Origin: Hirsutella rhossiliensis
Taxonomy: Eukaryota; Ascomycota; Sordariomycetes; Hypocreales; Ophiocordycipitaceae
Direction of reading: 5' to 3'
NCBI RefSeq assembly: GCF_020360975.1
Contig: NW_025408683.1
Coordinates: 1,178,001 to 1,242,000, forward strand
Length of the DNA stretch: 64,000 nucleotides
A program made the translations under genes and the position numbers. The notes beneath the pieces are model-generated. The model was not told the DNA's origin, searched no databases, and saw only the letters and a program-made list of their open reading frames with translations. Shown here one piece after another: positions 42,481 through 53,559 of this stretch (position 1 is its first letter; the number at the start of each line of letters is the position of its first letter).

Positions 42481-45400
42481 CTCAGCTAAACATATAGAAT
42501 AGGGGTCGAGGAGGTCGTGTGAGCGGAGCAGAGTTAGGCAAAGGAGGGGGCTATGTATTAGAGATAGCCGGCCTATAGGGATAATAGTGAGAGAAAGAGA
42601 GAGGAAGAAAAGGAGAATCGAGAGGAAGGGGTAAGGGAGTGTAGGTGTTCTTATAGCAATCCGGGATGCCGCGACGGGCCAAAGGGGGAAGGGGCTTGCC
42701 TAAGGCGGAAGGCGGTGGGGGGCAGCGGGGAATTTGCAACGACCGACTTTACCAGAGATGGGCATTTATTGCCAGCCATCTGCTTGTGGAGATCGATTGG
42801 AGGCAGGACTGCCGTTATGGAAGCTGCCGGCTCCTGATACTATTGTTACTGTGGACCAGTGGAGCCCTGTCTGCTAGGCCACAGTGGCAGCCAAAGGGTT
42901 CGACGCCATATGAGGTGGGCTTCGCAGGACCGAACCTGCTTGATTCGTACAGAGATGCGGTTCATGGGTAAACTTATTGCGAACGGACATTCAAGAGCAA
43001 GCGCTCGCTGCTGAAGACTCGCCCAATACTAATCCATCACAAGGCTGAAGCAGGTGATTCTGATTAGACCTTTCCAACTATATCAACGTCGATGAAAACA
43101 GGGCAAGAAAAGGACCAAATACAAGTAGAAGTCACTCATGTTGACCCTCCTGTATTTACTAAGGCCACTCTTGCTTTACCAGAACAGGGCAGGCCTGAAC
43201 AGACTTCATGACTATGCGAACGACGTCAGCCCAAGTTAAGAAACATACTTTCAGCTCTGATCGCCCTTTGTTGCTGTCGCTCGACAATAAGGCCATGTGA
43301 ACTAACTCCTGTCCGAGCGACAAAACCCTTGATTCAGAGACTTATTGTGAAAACAATTACAGTATTCTACGGTCAATAGGGACTAGAAGAATTGTTCGAG
43401 CTGTCGCAAACTTTTACAGTGGTTCGGCCAAGGCGCTTCAGTGAAAATTAGCAAAGCAAGACCGTCATCTACGCCCTAACCTCGAGCTCAGTCGGGTAGG
43501 TGAGTTTGGAATCGGGAAGCGCGAATCCGGAGAACAGCAGTCTGAGTGGGCTGACGAGTGGCTAAAGAGTGGGTGCTCTTGCAGCAACGCCATGGCCATG
43601 GGTCGTAAAGGTGGCAGCATCGAGAGACCGGAGCTGCAGAGGCAAATAGTGACTAAACGGCGGGCAACGGCTCGGCACTGCGCAAAATGCGGTCGCAAAG
43701 TTCCACCAATAAGGCAGCGAGGAGTCGCCCAGGCACTTGGGAGTGGCTGGCCTAACCGCACGACCCTTGGCAGCGTCGCTCACCCGGCAGCCGAAACACT
43801 TTTCTCGGAGCCCATATTCCCACGCCCAACGACGTCGACCCGATATCTTTACTCGACCAGCATCCTACCACAACGTGTTTGCCTCTCCATGGGCCTGCAG
43901 TATCCGAGGTCCGCGGAGCGGAAAATAAAACGAATAGCTGCCCGGCCCGACTAAATCACGACCACCACGTATGGGTGTAATTGCCTGGGCGACTTGAAGT
44001 CGGATCCAACGGGGCTCTGTTACTCGAATAGCAAATAACCTTCTCAAAATATGAATGCAATCGCGAAGAGGAAAGTACCGGGAACACAAGCAGCGCCGAA
44101 ACGCACATCCTCTCCTCCAATATCTCTTGCCCTGCCCTAGTCAAGTCGCAAGGTATCTCTTGCCGCCTTCTCCATAATAGTAGTACTTCTGAGGCTTTTC
44201 TGATCAGAAGCATGGAGTGTTATCCTTACAGTATCCGGCTGGCGTCTCTAGCTTTTTCCTTCCTAGATTATGAACCCTTGCTAGACTCTCCGGTCTGTCC
44301 TTTGCTTGCAAGATCAATGTTCGCGGCTTCCTTCAGGTGCTTCTTGATCGTACTCCCCTGGAAACGATCTTTTGCCGTCGTTTGTCTTTCGCCATCTTCG
44401 GTAGCCCCCCAGGAAAACTCGCTATGACCACCTGGCAACCGGCTTATGCTATCATGCCCTAACATTTCGTTAAAATCGCCAACCCCCTACGAAATCCGAG
44501 GTTTTAAGATGCCAGGGACAGCCACTGGGCCATCTGCCTCGTGGTCCAATACTATCAAAAAGAGTTCCATCTGCCGTCTTGGCAGTGAGCCAAAGGTGAT
44601 CACAGTGGAACCGATTTAACTTCTGCAATTCCGCTCGCCAGGGTGGTTGTTGCGGCGCTGTCGGTATATCTCTGCTTCAGATGACTATCTGCAGATGGGA
44701 CAGTCCACTCTATGGGGAAGTGATACTCATTGAAGAGCCCCTTAGTGAGCTTTTCCCCTGCAGATATCAGGTTCCTCTTAGCTTAGTTCTTTGGGTCATC
44801 TCGGGAGACGACATACGCGTTCAGGACTATTCTGTGGCGAGGTCCGAAGAAAGACGCCGAATCAGCCATTGATAGGCAGGAATTCGCCCGTTCTCGTTCT
44901 TCGCTAAGCATTCTCAAAACTTATTTCCTCCTGCGACTTCGTCGTTGATCTCCTCTGGCTGCACAAGCAAAATCTCGCCGCCAGGGTCCTCCCCGAACTT
45001 GTGGAGTGGTGCCGCTGGGCACCGAGACTTCGCCTTCCACTGGACTGCATTGATCTCTGTGGAGGAGCCGCGGAAGCCTGCAAAACTTCCATCACGGCCC
45101 AATCCACCGTCGAGATGCGCTACGCACGACGCGCCACCAAGCTTGTGATTGAGCAGTGGGCCTTTAAAAGAAAATGATGAAGGTAAAATCTCCAAGCTTT
45201 TTCTTGTGATGCTGGCTGTCCACTCCTTTTGAGATAGAGTGGACCTAGGGAAACACGTTTCTCAGTCCATCGCTTATACTGTCGGCTAGGCCAATAATCG
45301 ACCAATACGCGATATCAGTTCCTTGAGCCTGGCGCAAGAAAATCTCATCGCGCCATTCTCGTGCTCTTGCGGCGTGACTTTAGATCCGATTCCAAAATCG
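42481..45400. other. Transition zone, no firm gene
   Basis: Composition returns to normal from about 42480. Short frames exist on both strands (for example reverse 45195-44914 with GASCVAHLDGGLG), but I recognise no domain and found no convincing gene model. At 43876-43905 a 30-base segment matches the start-codon region of the release-factor gene at 47184-47213. Confidence 0.4.
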
Positions 45401-46985
45401 TCAGGACGTACAATCTACATGCGTGCAGTCTAATGTCTCTGTCCTCTTCCGAATGGACGGGTGAGCCAATAGCTCCGTCATCAGACACCGTTCCTCAGGC
45501 TTTGTCACAATCATATGTTTAACCAGGTCAAGAAAAACTTCTCTCTCCTCATCTTGGGGGAACCTAGATCGGTTGCGGTTCGCCTCGCGCACCTCCCAGG
45601 CCCTAACCCGGTTAAAGGAACGCGATGCTGGAAAGAATTAGTATAACAGTCGTTGATCATGGTAAAATAAGGGATATCAGATGAAACGAACAATGCACTT
45701 TATAGCGATCACATGTGTTCCAGAGTTCGAGCCAAGCATTTGGCGGAGGTGCACCGAACTGAACAGCCCGGAAGAGATAGTCTTCAAGAGATCCCCATGT
45801 TGAAATAAGTTCGTTCCCCGATTTGATATGATATAACTGCATATAGTTATTACCGACTGTACCTTAAAAAGCACACGCGGTATTACCTACCGTAGATCCG
45901 AGCGCCCAGATATCTGCCGCTTTACTCCAAATAGAGTCCAGTTTGCCTTTACATAGTTCGTGAATTACGACTGCTGGGGGGCGAATCGCGTTTGGCACCT
46001 CGCCTGCCAACAGTGGGATATTCTCACTCGTCCTGTAGGCTAACCAAGTGTATCATGGTATCAGTGGATATATAGAAAGGAGGCCAGATATAAAACCTAC
46101 ATCTCTTAAAGTCTAGAATCCTAACAGACATCGCCGAGCTTGCAGGGAAGGATTTCGTATTTTTGTAAAAAATCGGCGATCGATATTACAGGTTGGACCA
46201 CATATGGTGGCACCGAGCGCAATGGGAATGATGAATCGCGTGCAACGACGGGAATGGTTTCAGGGTTCGCAAAGTGTTCGCTGATATCGTCTTCGTTGAA
46301 CCGCTCCAACTGCGGGATGGCAATTCCAAAGTTGGCGATGTGTGGATCTATATCTCGTCGGCTGGTTCTGTCTGTCTGGTTGACGTTCGCTACTAATTGT
46401 ACCTCCGTGTGCTATCCCTTGTTCGTGAAGAAAGGCAAACCCCTCTATTATCTGGCGAACAGCCTCCGAAGAACATTGTCGCATGACATCTGGATCGCTC
46501 AAGGGGGCGATTACTTCAGTCACCAAGCATTCGTGGAATCCGTTCGGTCCTTTGACAACATATACGTCAAAGAGTTGGATAACTCTCTGGTAGCCATGTC
46601 TTCCTGGACCGTTTTTGCGAAGCTGGGACAGAATCTCTGTCTCTCTGCTCGGACGAGGGAAGTCTGACCCCTGGCAGACTTTGACGGCAACATATCGTCT
46701 GGGGAGAAATCAATTCGTCAAAGTCATTCAGTGGCAAGGCCACGCTTACCTGTCAACAAGGTCGCGAGCGAGCCAGACGGTAGCAAATGCCCCAACGCCG
46801 AGTTTCAGCAGGATACGGTACCTCCGCTTTTTGGCCAGATCACTGACGCAAGTGGACGGCTTAGGAAGGACGTCACCGAGAACGATGGGATGGAGTCCAT
46901 ATTGCTTATACTTGGTCAGATCTTCAAACCGGACTTCGTCTCCAGTGTAAAAGAACAGGTCGAGCTGGTCGGCTGACTTTGGGAG
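45401..46985 (-). pseudogene. SRPK-like serine/threonine protein kinase, multi-exon, probably decaying
   Basis: Reverse-strand exons in order read as follows. The N-lobe YGLHPIVLGDVL...YRILLKLGVGAFATVWLARD (about 46960-46755) is followed by a clean intron (GTAAGC...CCCCAG). Next is RYVAVKVCQGSDFP with the ATP-binding Lys, then LVTEVIAPLSD and GIAHGD (46710-46410). A 50-bp intron leads to NFGIAIPQL...ISIADFLQKYEILPCKLGD (to 46126). Then come RTSENIPLLAGEVPNAIRPP and KAADIWALGS (46045-45890), HIKSGNELISTWGSLEDYLF (to 45700), and a C-lobe end LVKHMIVTKPEERCLMTELL (about 45530-45440). The layout matches fungal SRPK-like kinases. Two joins are problematic: the DFG region can only be joined as D-V-S through a poor donor, and the last intron (branch TACTAAT, acceptor TTTCCAG) leaves a frame mismatch. 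No in-frame ATG was found for the first exon. Confidence 0.6.
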
Positions 46986-47188
46986 CTGTCTATGACGACT
47001 CGTCCAGGCACCAGTTCGACTTTTGGTGGCGAGAGAGGACGATGCAGGGATAAAATTGCTGCGGGCGGGTACGTCCCCAGGTACATATTACATATGTGGC
47101 CACCCATTGGCCGGAATGGGGAGCGTTTTATTATTATCTCGAAGCCCATTTCGTCGAATCCGAATTGTCGACGGCGTCCCTCCACAAC
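46986..47188. promoter_or_regulatory. Divergent upstream region between the kinase and the release-factor gene
   Basis: About 200 bp separates the first recognisable kinase exon (reverse) from the release-factor start (forward), so the two would share a promoter region. No TATA box stands out. Confidence 0.4.
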
Positions 47189-48539
47189 ATGTTTGCCTCT
47201 CCATGGGTCTGCCGGAGCTGCGCCCGCGCACTGCGTCGCTCTCACCCATGGCAAGTCGGCCGGTTCATGTCCAGCGGTATGAGAAGCTTCCCGCCCCTCG
47301 CACCCTTCTGCTCACGAAACAGCCTCTCCAGCCTCCCCCTCGTCCGCCCTTGCGCCCAGCCTGCTCCTCCGCGCCAGGTCCCTCGCCGCCGAGCACGCCG
47401 AGCTCCAAAAGACGCTCGATGTCTCCTTCGACAAGGCCAAGGCCAAGCGCGTGGGCGAGCTGCACCGCATCGCCTCGGCCCTGCGGGAATGGGACAAGGT
47501 GCGCAGCTCCGTCGACGAGCTCACGGCCATGGCCCAGGACCCGTCGCAGGACGTCGACCTCGCCTCCATTGCCCGCGACGAGCTGCAGTCCGAGAACGAG
47601 GAGCTCGAGGCCCTCGAGAAGAAGCTGTCGGCTAGCCTGACGCCGCGGCATCCCTTTGCTGACCTGCCCTGCATGGTCGAGTTTCGCCCGGGCCCCGGCG
47701 GCCTCGAGGGCCGTTACTTTGCAGACACGCTCTTCAACATGTACAAGAACCTGTGCGCGCGCGTGGGCATCCGGGCTCAAGTGCTCAAGTACGAGCTGTC
47801 TGACTCGGCGGGCGACCAGTCGTCGACGGCAGGCGAGAGCCCATTGCAAGAGGCCGTGCTCGAGATCCAAGACACCGGCGCCTACGACATGTTCCGGGGC
47901 GAGGCTGGCATGCACCGCGTGCAGCGCATCCCCAGCACCGAGAGCAAGGGCCGTGTGCACACGAGCGCCGTGGCCGTCTGGGTGCTCCCCTCGTTCCCTG
48001 AGAGCAGCGTGGGCGACATGGACGTCGACGACCCGGAGAGCGACTTCTACATCAACCCACAGGACGTCAGGATCGAGACGATGCGCGCGCGCGGCGCCGG
48101 CGGGCAACATGTCAACAAGACCGAGTCGGCCATCCGCATGACGCACACGCCCACGGGCACCGTCGTGTCCATGCAGGACCACCGCTCGCAGCAGCGCAAC
48201 CGCGAGGCCGCGTGGAAGGTGCTGCGTTCGCGCATCGCCAGCCAGCGCGTCGAGCAGCGCGAGGCAGAGGCCGCCAGTCTGCGCTCCAGCGTCCTCTCCC
48301 AGGCCCAGATCACCCGCGGCGACAAGATCCGCACTTACAACTTCAACCAGGACCGCTGCACCGACCACCGCGCCGGCTTCGACGCGCATAACCTGCCCAG
48401 CGTGCTCGATGGCGGCGAGACGCTCGAACGCGTTATGCGGGCGGCCAAGGACTGGCTCGTGGCCCAAGACATCCAGGCGCTCGTCGCCGAGGAGGAAGCC
48501 AAGGCCGGCTCCCAATTAAAAGACTCGGCCAGGAGGTGA
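47189..48539 (+). CDS. MRF1: Mitochondrial peptide chain release factor 1
   Basis: The protein releases finished polypeptides from mitochondrial ribosomes at UAA/UAG. Exon 1 is 47189-47276 and exon 2 is 47323-48539. The 46-bp intron has donor GTATGA, branch TGCTCAC and acceptor ACAG. The first exon supplies a Ser/Arg-rich mitochondrial presequence (MFASPWVCRSCARALRR). The second exon carries the RF family blocks. The PxT-type codon-recognition region is RIPSTESKGRVHTSA at about 47925-47970. The catalytic GGQ, in GAGGQHVNKTESAIRMTH, is at about 48094-48147, followed by RSQQRNREAAW. Total length is 434 residues, in the usual range. The long reverse-strand frame over it is a GC-rich shadow. Confidence 0.93.
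47277..47322 (+). other. Intron of MRF1
   Basis: GTATGAG...CTCACGAAACAG. Removing it joins the presequence frame to the conserved domain in phase 1 (G|CC giving Ala). Confidence 0.85.
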
Positions 48540-49087
48540 GGCAACACCTGCGGAGCCCCGTCGTCGCTTGTGGCCTTTCAACACTGGAGTGGTCGTGACT
48601 TGTACATGGTTGCGTCTATGTAATGCTCTGGGTATAGCTTGAACATAACCCACACGTACAAATACCACCGCTGACTGTGCTTCCACTGCTCGTTCAAGCT
48701 TCAAGCACATGTGATGAACCCATCCCTGCAGGCCAGGTACTGTGTCCCAGCCGATGTAATCAGTCAGCAAGGCATGGAAAAAGTAGCCTTTGATATATGC
48801 CACCAGATTGCCTCGCCCTTCTTCTGCCCCTGTCGCCTTACCAAGCGACATGACTGATGAACATGCCGTCTGTCCTCCCCGGCATCATGCTGTGCCCGTA
48901 GGTATAAATGGCCTTGGCCTTTCCCGTCTAAAACTCCGCCCGCCCATGCAATATGAGTGGCAATAAATGGAACCATGATGCAACCCCATGCTAGAAATTT
49001 TCAAACGCCGCAATGAAACCTCTCCCAGGGAAAAAAAATTTGACATAACGAATAAGAATTGGGCGGGAAGAATGCGACGGTGGCTCT
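48540..49087. other. Convergent 3' intergenic region
   Basis: It lies between two convergent genes and presumably holds both 3' UTRs. Nothing else was recognised. Confidence 0.6.
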
Positions 49088-50558
49088 TCACATCAGCCCG
49101 CCGAGGACCACTTTGCCTATGCTGGCCACCTCGGCCTTGACCTGGCTCCTACTGTGGTCCTCAAATTCCTTGACGGCGCCCTGGACGATGATTTTGCGCA
49201 GCCGGGCGTCGGCTTTGGAGAAGAGCTCGGCGACAGGGGAGGAGCACTCGCGCGGGGTGGGCACGAGGGTGAGGAAGCGCGTGTACGAGTCGATGAGGAC
49301 GTCGCACAGCGTTGCAAACGTCTCGAAGAAGTCGGGCTCAAAAGGCAACGAGGGCGTCAGGAGGTACGTGTACTCCTCGCCGGGGAGGAGGTCCGACTCG
49401 GCGGCGGCAAAGGTCATGACAGAGGGGGCGCCACCGTTGGCGCCGCCCGGGACGGCGGGGAAGGACTGAGACTCGTCGGCAATGTCGGCGGCCGAGGCGG
49501 AGCGGCGCGACTTGCCCCCGGGGCGGCGGAACATGTTGGGCAGGCGGGCGCGGGTCAGAGTGGCGGAGGAGTCGCCGTGGAGCTGCTGGAAGGAATCGAA
49601 CTCGGAGAGCAGGGCGTTGAGGCAGCGGAGGAACTCGATGGCCGAGGACGAGTAGAGGTCGTTGATGGTGGGGACGGAAAGGCCGAGGAGGAGGAAGTTT
49701 GTGGCACGACGGGCGAGCTTGCGCGGGTCAAAGTAGGGCATACGCGCGAGATCGGGCCTGTCAAAGAGATAGGTGTTGAACCAGTAGACGCGTCCCTCGT
49801 GCCTAAACAAAGTCAGCCCGTGTCATCCGGAGTCGCGGGAACGAGGTCGAGACGCACGCCTTGCGCAGGTAGTCGAGGGTGGAGATGCGCTTGTTGGCCA
49901 GTTCTGTAATTTGGTGATGGATCATGCTCGCCTCGCTGGGCTGCCAGATGGACGAGGATGAAGACGAGGCGACGGCGGTGACGGCGGTGGCGGAGGAGAC
50001 GGACGAGGAAACGCCGCCGCCGCCGCCGCCGCCACCGCTGCCATTGACGCCGAGCGGGGTGGGCGGAGGCATGTACGCCGAAGCAACAGTGGCAGTGGTG
50101 CTGGTATTCGTCGTCGTCGTCGTGAGGGTGCGGCTCGGCATGTTCATGTGTGGGCTGGTGACAAGGCCCTGCTGGACCTTTGCGGCGGAGGACAGGGCGT
50201 AGTCGGGCAGGGCGGGCGGGGCACTCGGATCGGTGACAAACGAGGCAAAGGAGACGGCAGCGGGTGAGGTGGCCGAGGAGCGGCGAAAGGGCGAGGCGCT
50301 CGAGAAGGAGATTTTGCGCGCCGAGGGCGAGGCCGGCAGCGAGGGCTTGCGCACGTCTGCTCGGCCAAAGGTGGTGTTCGACGAGGGCGGGGCGGAGCCG
50401 GGGGCGGGAGGGATGTGCGGATGCGAGTGCAGGGGATCGATGCCGTCGCGCGTCGTCGGGCGTGACGATGGCGACTTGCGGTGGTGCGGCGGCGAGAAGA
50501 TGGAGAGGTTGAGAAAGGCGGGCGTCGTTGACGACCCTGGCGTGGTGGTGCGCTGCAT
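49088..50558 (-). CDS. Conserved hypothetical protein with Ser/Pro-rich N-terminus and Gly run
   Basis: Exon 1 is 50558-49858 and exon 2 is 49802-49088. The 55-bp intron has donor GTGCGT, branch GGCTGAC and acceptor TTTAG. The result is 471 residues. The first 200 residues are low-complexity (Ser, Pro, Thr), with a nine-Gly run encoded by a GCC/GCG repeat. A conserved-looking core then begins IHHQITELANKRISTLDYLRKA and continues across the intron with HEGRVYWFNTYLFDRPDL and RATNFLLLGLSVPTINDL. A C-terminal helical part ends VKAEVASIGKVVLGGLM. No transmembrane segment is obvious. I do not recognise the family. The intact splice and conserved core indicate a real gene. Confidence 0.75.
50010..50035. 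repeat. GCC trinucleotide repeat encoding polyglycine
   Basis: About eight GCC units (reverse strand GGC/GGT) lie in exon 1 of the 49088-50558 gene. Confidence 0.8.
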
Positions 50559-51946
50559 GGCAGCGGCGGCTTTAGGGCGGTCAGATGACGTGGTCGGGCG
50601 GGCGCCAGTGCAGTCAGCTGCGTCTCCAGGCGAATAAGCAAAAAGAATAAGCTGAGATAGATACTCGAGAAGAAAAGCAGCAGCGCAAGCAGGAATCGAG
50701 GTCTGAGACTTGACAAGAAGAGAAGGGGGGGAAGAAAGAGAGCAAGACCATACTTACGTAGGCAGAATATTCCGCGAAAATCAGGGGAAACAAGGGCAGA
50801 AAGGGAGACAGAGAGACAGCTGCTTGCTCGGTTTGATGATCGTCTTATTCCGTTTCGAGGCAACCAACTAACCAAAGCAGGAGTTGAGCCTGCTCAAGGC
50901 GACGAGACGTGCCGGTGGTGAACAACAGTGCCTGTGGTGAAGCTGGCTGAAGACATCGCCAACTACTCTAGGAGGGCGAGGAAAAGTTGGAGGAAAAACT
51001 CAAAGAGAGAAAAGACAAGAGAAGTGGGCAGGCGAATGGTTATCCCGACAAGCCCTCGTCTCTGAATAAACGGGACGACAGACAGGCCATGTCGAGTCAA
51101 TTTTGTTTCATGAGCCCATCCATGCCCCCTTCAATGCGCTCCAGGGGTCTTTCCCCCTACAGGTGCCCGGACGTTGCCTGACGCGAGTCTGCAATTGCTC
51201 TACTAGGCGAGCCATGGGACCCTTTAATACCAACAGTGAACGGGCGGTATTTCCCTCGGTAGCAGTAGATGGCCCTTGCGCTATCATCGCAATGAAGATG
51301 GCTGAGCCAGCGCCATGAGCATGCACTGAAACTTTAGAGAAAGCCGGTTCTTGGGTGCGCCACGCAGAGGCCAGCCTCGAAGAGAGGGCGCCGACGACAT
51401 GCTCGAGTCGAGGCGCTGCCATCTCGAGTGCCGCTGGCCACGTTGGGAGCTGCTAGCAGTGAATACCCTGGATGAGGCGGGGCAGATTGTACTGCGTGCT
51501 TAATGCCAAGTGCCTTTCAGGGTTTCCGGTTGCCCGTAAGTACAACCGGTCCGTCGATGGTACTTGCGGCAACGCCCGTCGCTGACTCGCTATAGGTCTC
51601 TGCTAGTAACGGTGCACTGGGCCCCGCTATAGTGGGGTGGGCTCCAGTGCCCCTGCGGCCTTTAACAGGCTGCGGCAATCACCGACCGATGGATGACGCC
51701 TGCCTCTGCAGACAAACAATCAAGCTTCCCGTGATAAAGTTTGAGGAAAGCAAACGCGAAGAAAAACACCTCATCCTCACACCCGCGAGAAACATCGCCA
51801 TCGCCATCTGCATTACGCCAGCACGTCCACAAACGCAACCGCCGCCAGTAACCGCCAAAACCACCAAACAGCTCCCACAACGACCAGAGCTCCAGACAGC
51901 TCTCCCTGCCTACCCCTTCCCTTCCTCCTCGACAACGCTTCCCACC
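50559..51946. promoter_or_regulatory. Divergent promoter region between the hypothetical gene and ECT1
   Basis: On the reverse strand a good donor (GTAAGTATGG near 50760) and acceptor (GACGCAG near 50615) suggest a 5'-UTR intron for the hypothetical gene. On the forward side the last 250 bp before ECT1 are C/A-rich with pyrimidine tracts (CCTTCCCTTCCTCC at 51917-51930), a common fungal leader pattern. No further gene was recognised. Confidence 0.4.
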
Positions 51947-53559
51947 ATGAGCGCCCTCGGGACTGACGAGGAGCTCCATGCCCCCCAGGGCGAGCCCGCC
52001 AAGGAGCTTCTCGAGGGCCGCATCTGGGTCGATGGCTGCTTCGACTTTTTCCATCACGGTGCGTCTCTCGCCCCTCGGCCCACGGAGCTCTCGCAAACAA
52101 GCGACTGACCCGGTTGCTAGGCCACGCCGGCGCCATGGTCCAGGCCAGACAGCTGGGCGACGAGCTCTACGTCGGCGTGCACTCGGACGAGGACATTCTC
52201 GCCAACAAGGGGCCGACCGTCATGACCCTCGATGAGCGGTCCGTATTCGCGCCTCGTCGCACATCCTGCCAGCCTCCTTCGACGTGAATGTGGTGCAGCT
52301 TACTGACCCAACCGTCCGTCTGCCCGGCCTCATCCATCTCCAGACTCGCCGCTACCAACGCCTGCCGCTGGGTGACAAAGTCCATTGGCCACGCGCCCTA
52401 CGTGACGCAGCTGCCCTACATCTCCCATTACGGCTGCAAGTACGTGGTCCACGGCGACGACATCACCTCGGACAGCAACGGTAACGACTGCTACCGCTTC
52501 GTCAAGGAGGCCGGGCGCTTCAAAGTAGTTAAGCGCTCGCCCGGCATCTCGACGACGGACCTCGTCGGCCGCATGCTGCTCTGCACAAAGACGCACTTTA
52601 TCCACTCGCTCCAGAAGATGCTCGTCGGCGATGAGGGCTACGGCTCCCACGATGAGCGCCTCGCCCAAGGCCACGCCATGATGGAGCGCATCAAGCTCTA
52701 CGCCACCGACGAGACGGCCAAGGCCCCCGGCGCCGACGTCTGGTTCTGGTCCGCCACCGCCGCGCAGACGGCGCCTAACGCGAGCGGCTCCTTTGGCAAG
52801 CTCCTCGGCGGGCGAGGGCCGCGTCCGGGACAGCGCATTGTCTACGTCGACGGCGGCTTCGATCTCTTCTCGAGCGGCCACATCGAGTTTCTGCGAAAGG
52901 TGATGGAGGAGGAAGAGCATGAGCTGGCACACAAGTCAGGCTGGTACTCGGACCAGGCGACTGCCCAGAGGCGCGCAGCCGACGGCGGGGACTATGGGTC
53001 CGCGTTTGTCGTCGTGGGCGTCCACGAGGACGGCGTCATCAATGAGTGGAAGGGCATCAACTACCCCATCATGAACATTTTTGAGCGCGGGCTGTGCGTG
53101 TTGCAGTGCAAGGTATGTCTGCCATGCCTTGTGGTGGAATCTTCCCTTGCCTTGATTCCGCCCCGACCGGGAAGCTGCGCGACTGACGCCTGCCGCGTCT
53201 AGTACATCAATGCCGTCGTCTTTGGGGCGCCGTTTACGCCCACCAAGGCATATCTCACGTCGCTGCCGTGGGGCCCACCGGACGCCATCTACCACGGCCC
53301 GACATCGTTTATGCCCCTAACGTACGATCCGTACACAGACCCCAAGGAAATGGGCATCTACCGCGAGATTGGCGAGCATGCCTTTTCCGAGGTCAACGCG
53401 GCCGAGATTGTCCAGCGCATCATGAAGAGCCGAGACATGTACGAGGCACGGCAGCGTGCCAAGGGCGTCAAGGCTGAGGTGGAGGCGGCGGCCCGGCGGC
53501 GGGAGTTGATGGAAGAGGAGCAGCGCAAGGTGGAGGCGGAGAGGAGCGAAGGAGCATGA
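51947..53559 (+). CDS. ECT1: Ethanolamine-phosphate cytidylyltransferase
   Basis: The enzyme makes CDP-ethanolamine from CTP and phosphoethanolamine in the Kennedy pathway for phosphatidylethanolamine (EC 2.7.7.14). Exons are 51947-52058, 52121-52238, 52344-53112 and 53203-53559, giving 451 residues. All junctions keep frame. The first catalytic domain has WVDGCFDFFHHGHAGAMVQA with the nucleotide-binding HxGH (residues 36-39), then ISHYGCKYVVHGDDI and VKRSPGISTTDLVGRML. The second domain has VYVDGGFDLFSSGHIEFL, a degenerate SSGH as expected in the non-catalytic repeat, and AFVVVGVHEDGVIN. The C-terminus is a charged helix (ARRRELMEEEQRKVEAERSE). Intron 2 uses an unusual GTCCGT donor. Confidence 0.95.

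Noticed and set aside
42666..42971. Forward 101-residue frame at the island border
   Set aside because: It has a hydrophobic stretch in the middle but no initiation context, conserved motif or splice support. Probably chance.
47265..48515. Reverse-strand open frame of 416 codons over MRF1
   Set aside because: It is the shadow of a GC-rich coding sequence. The translation is repetitive Arg/Ala/Val/Gly without domains, while the forward frame is clearly release factor 1.
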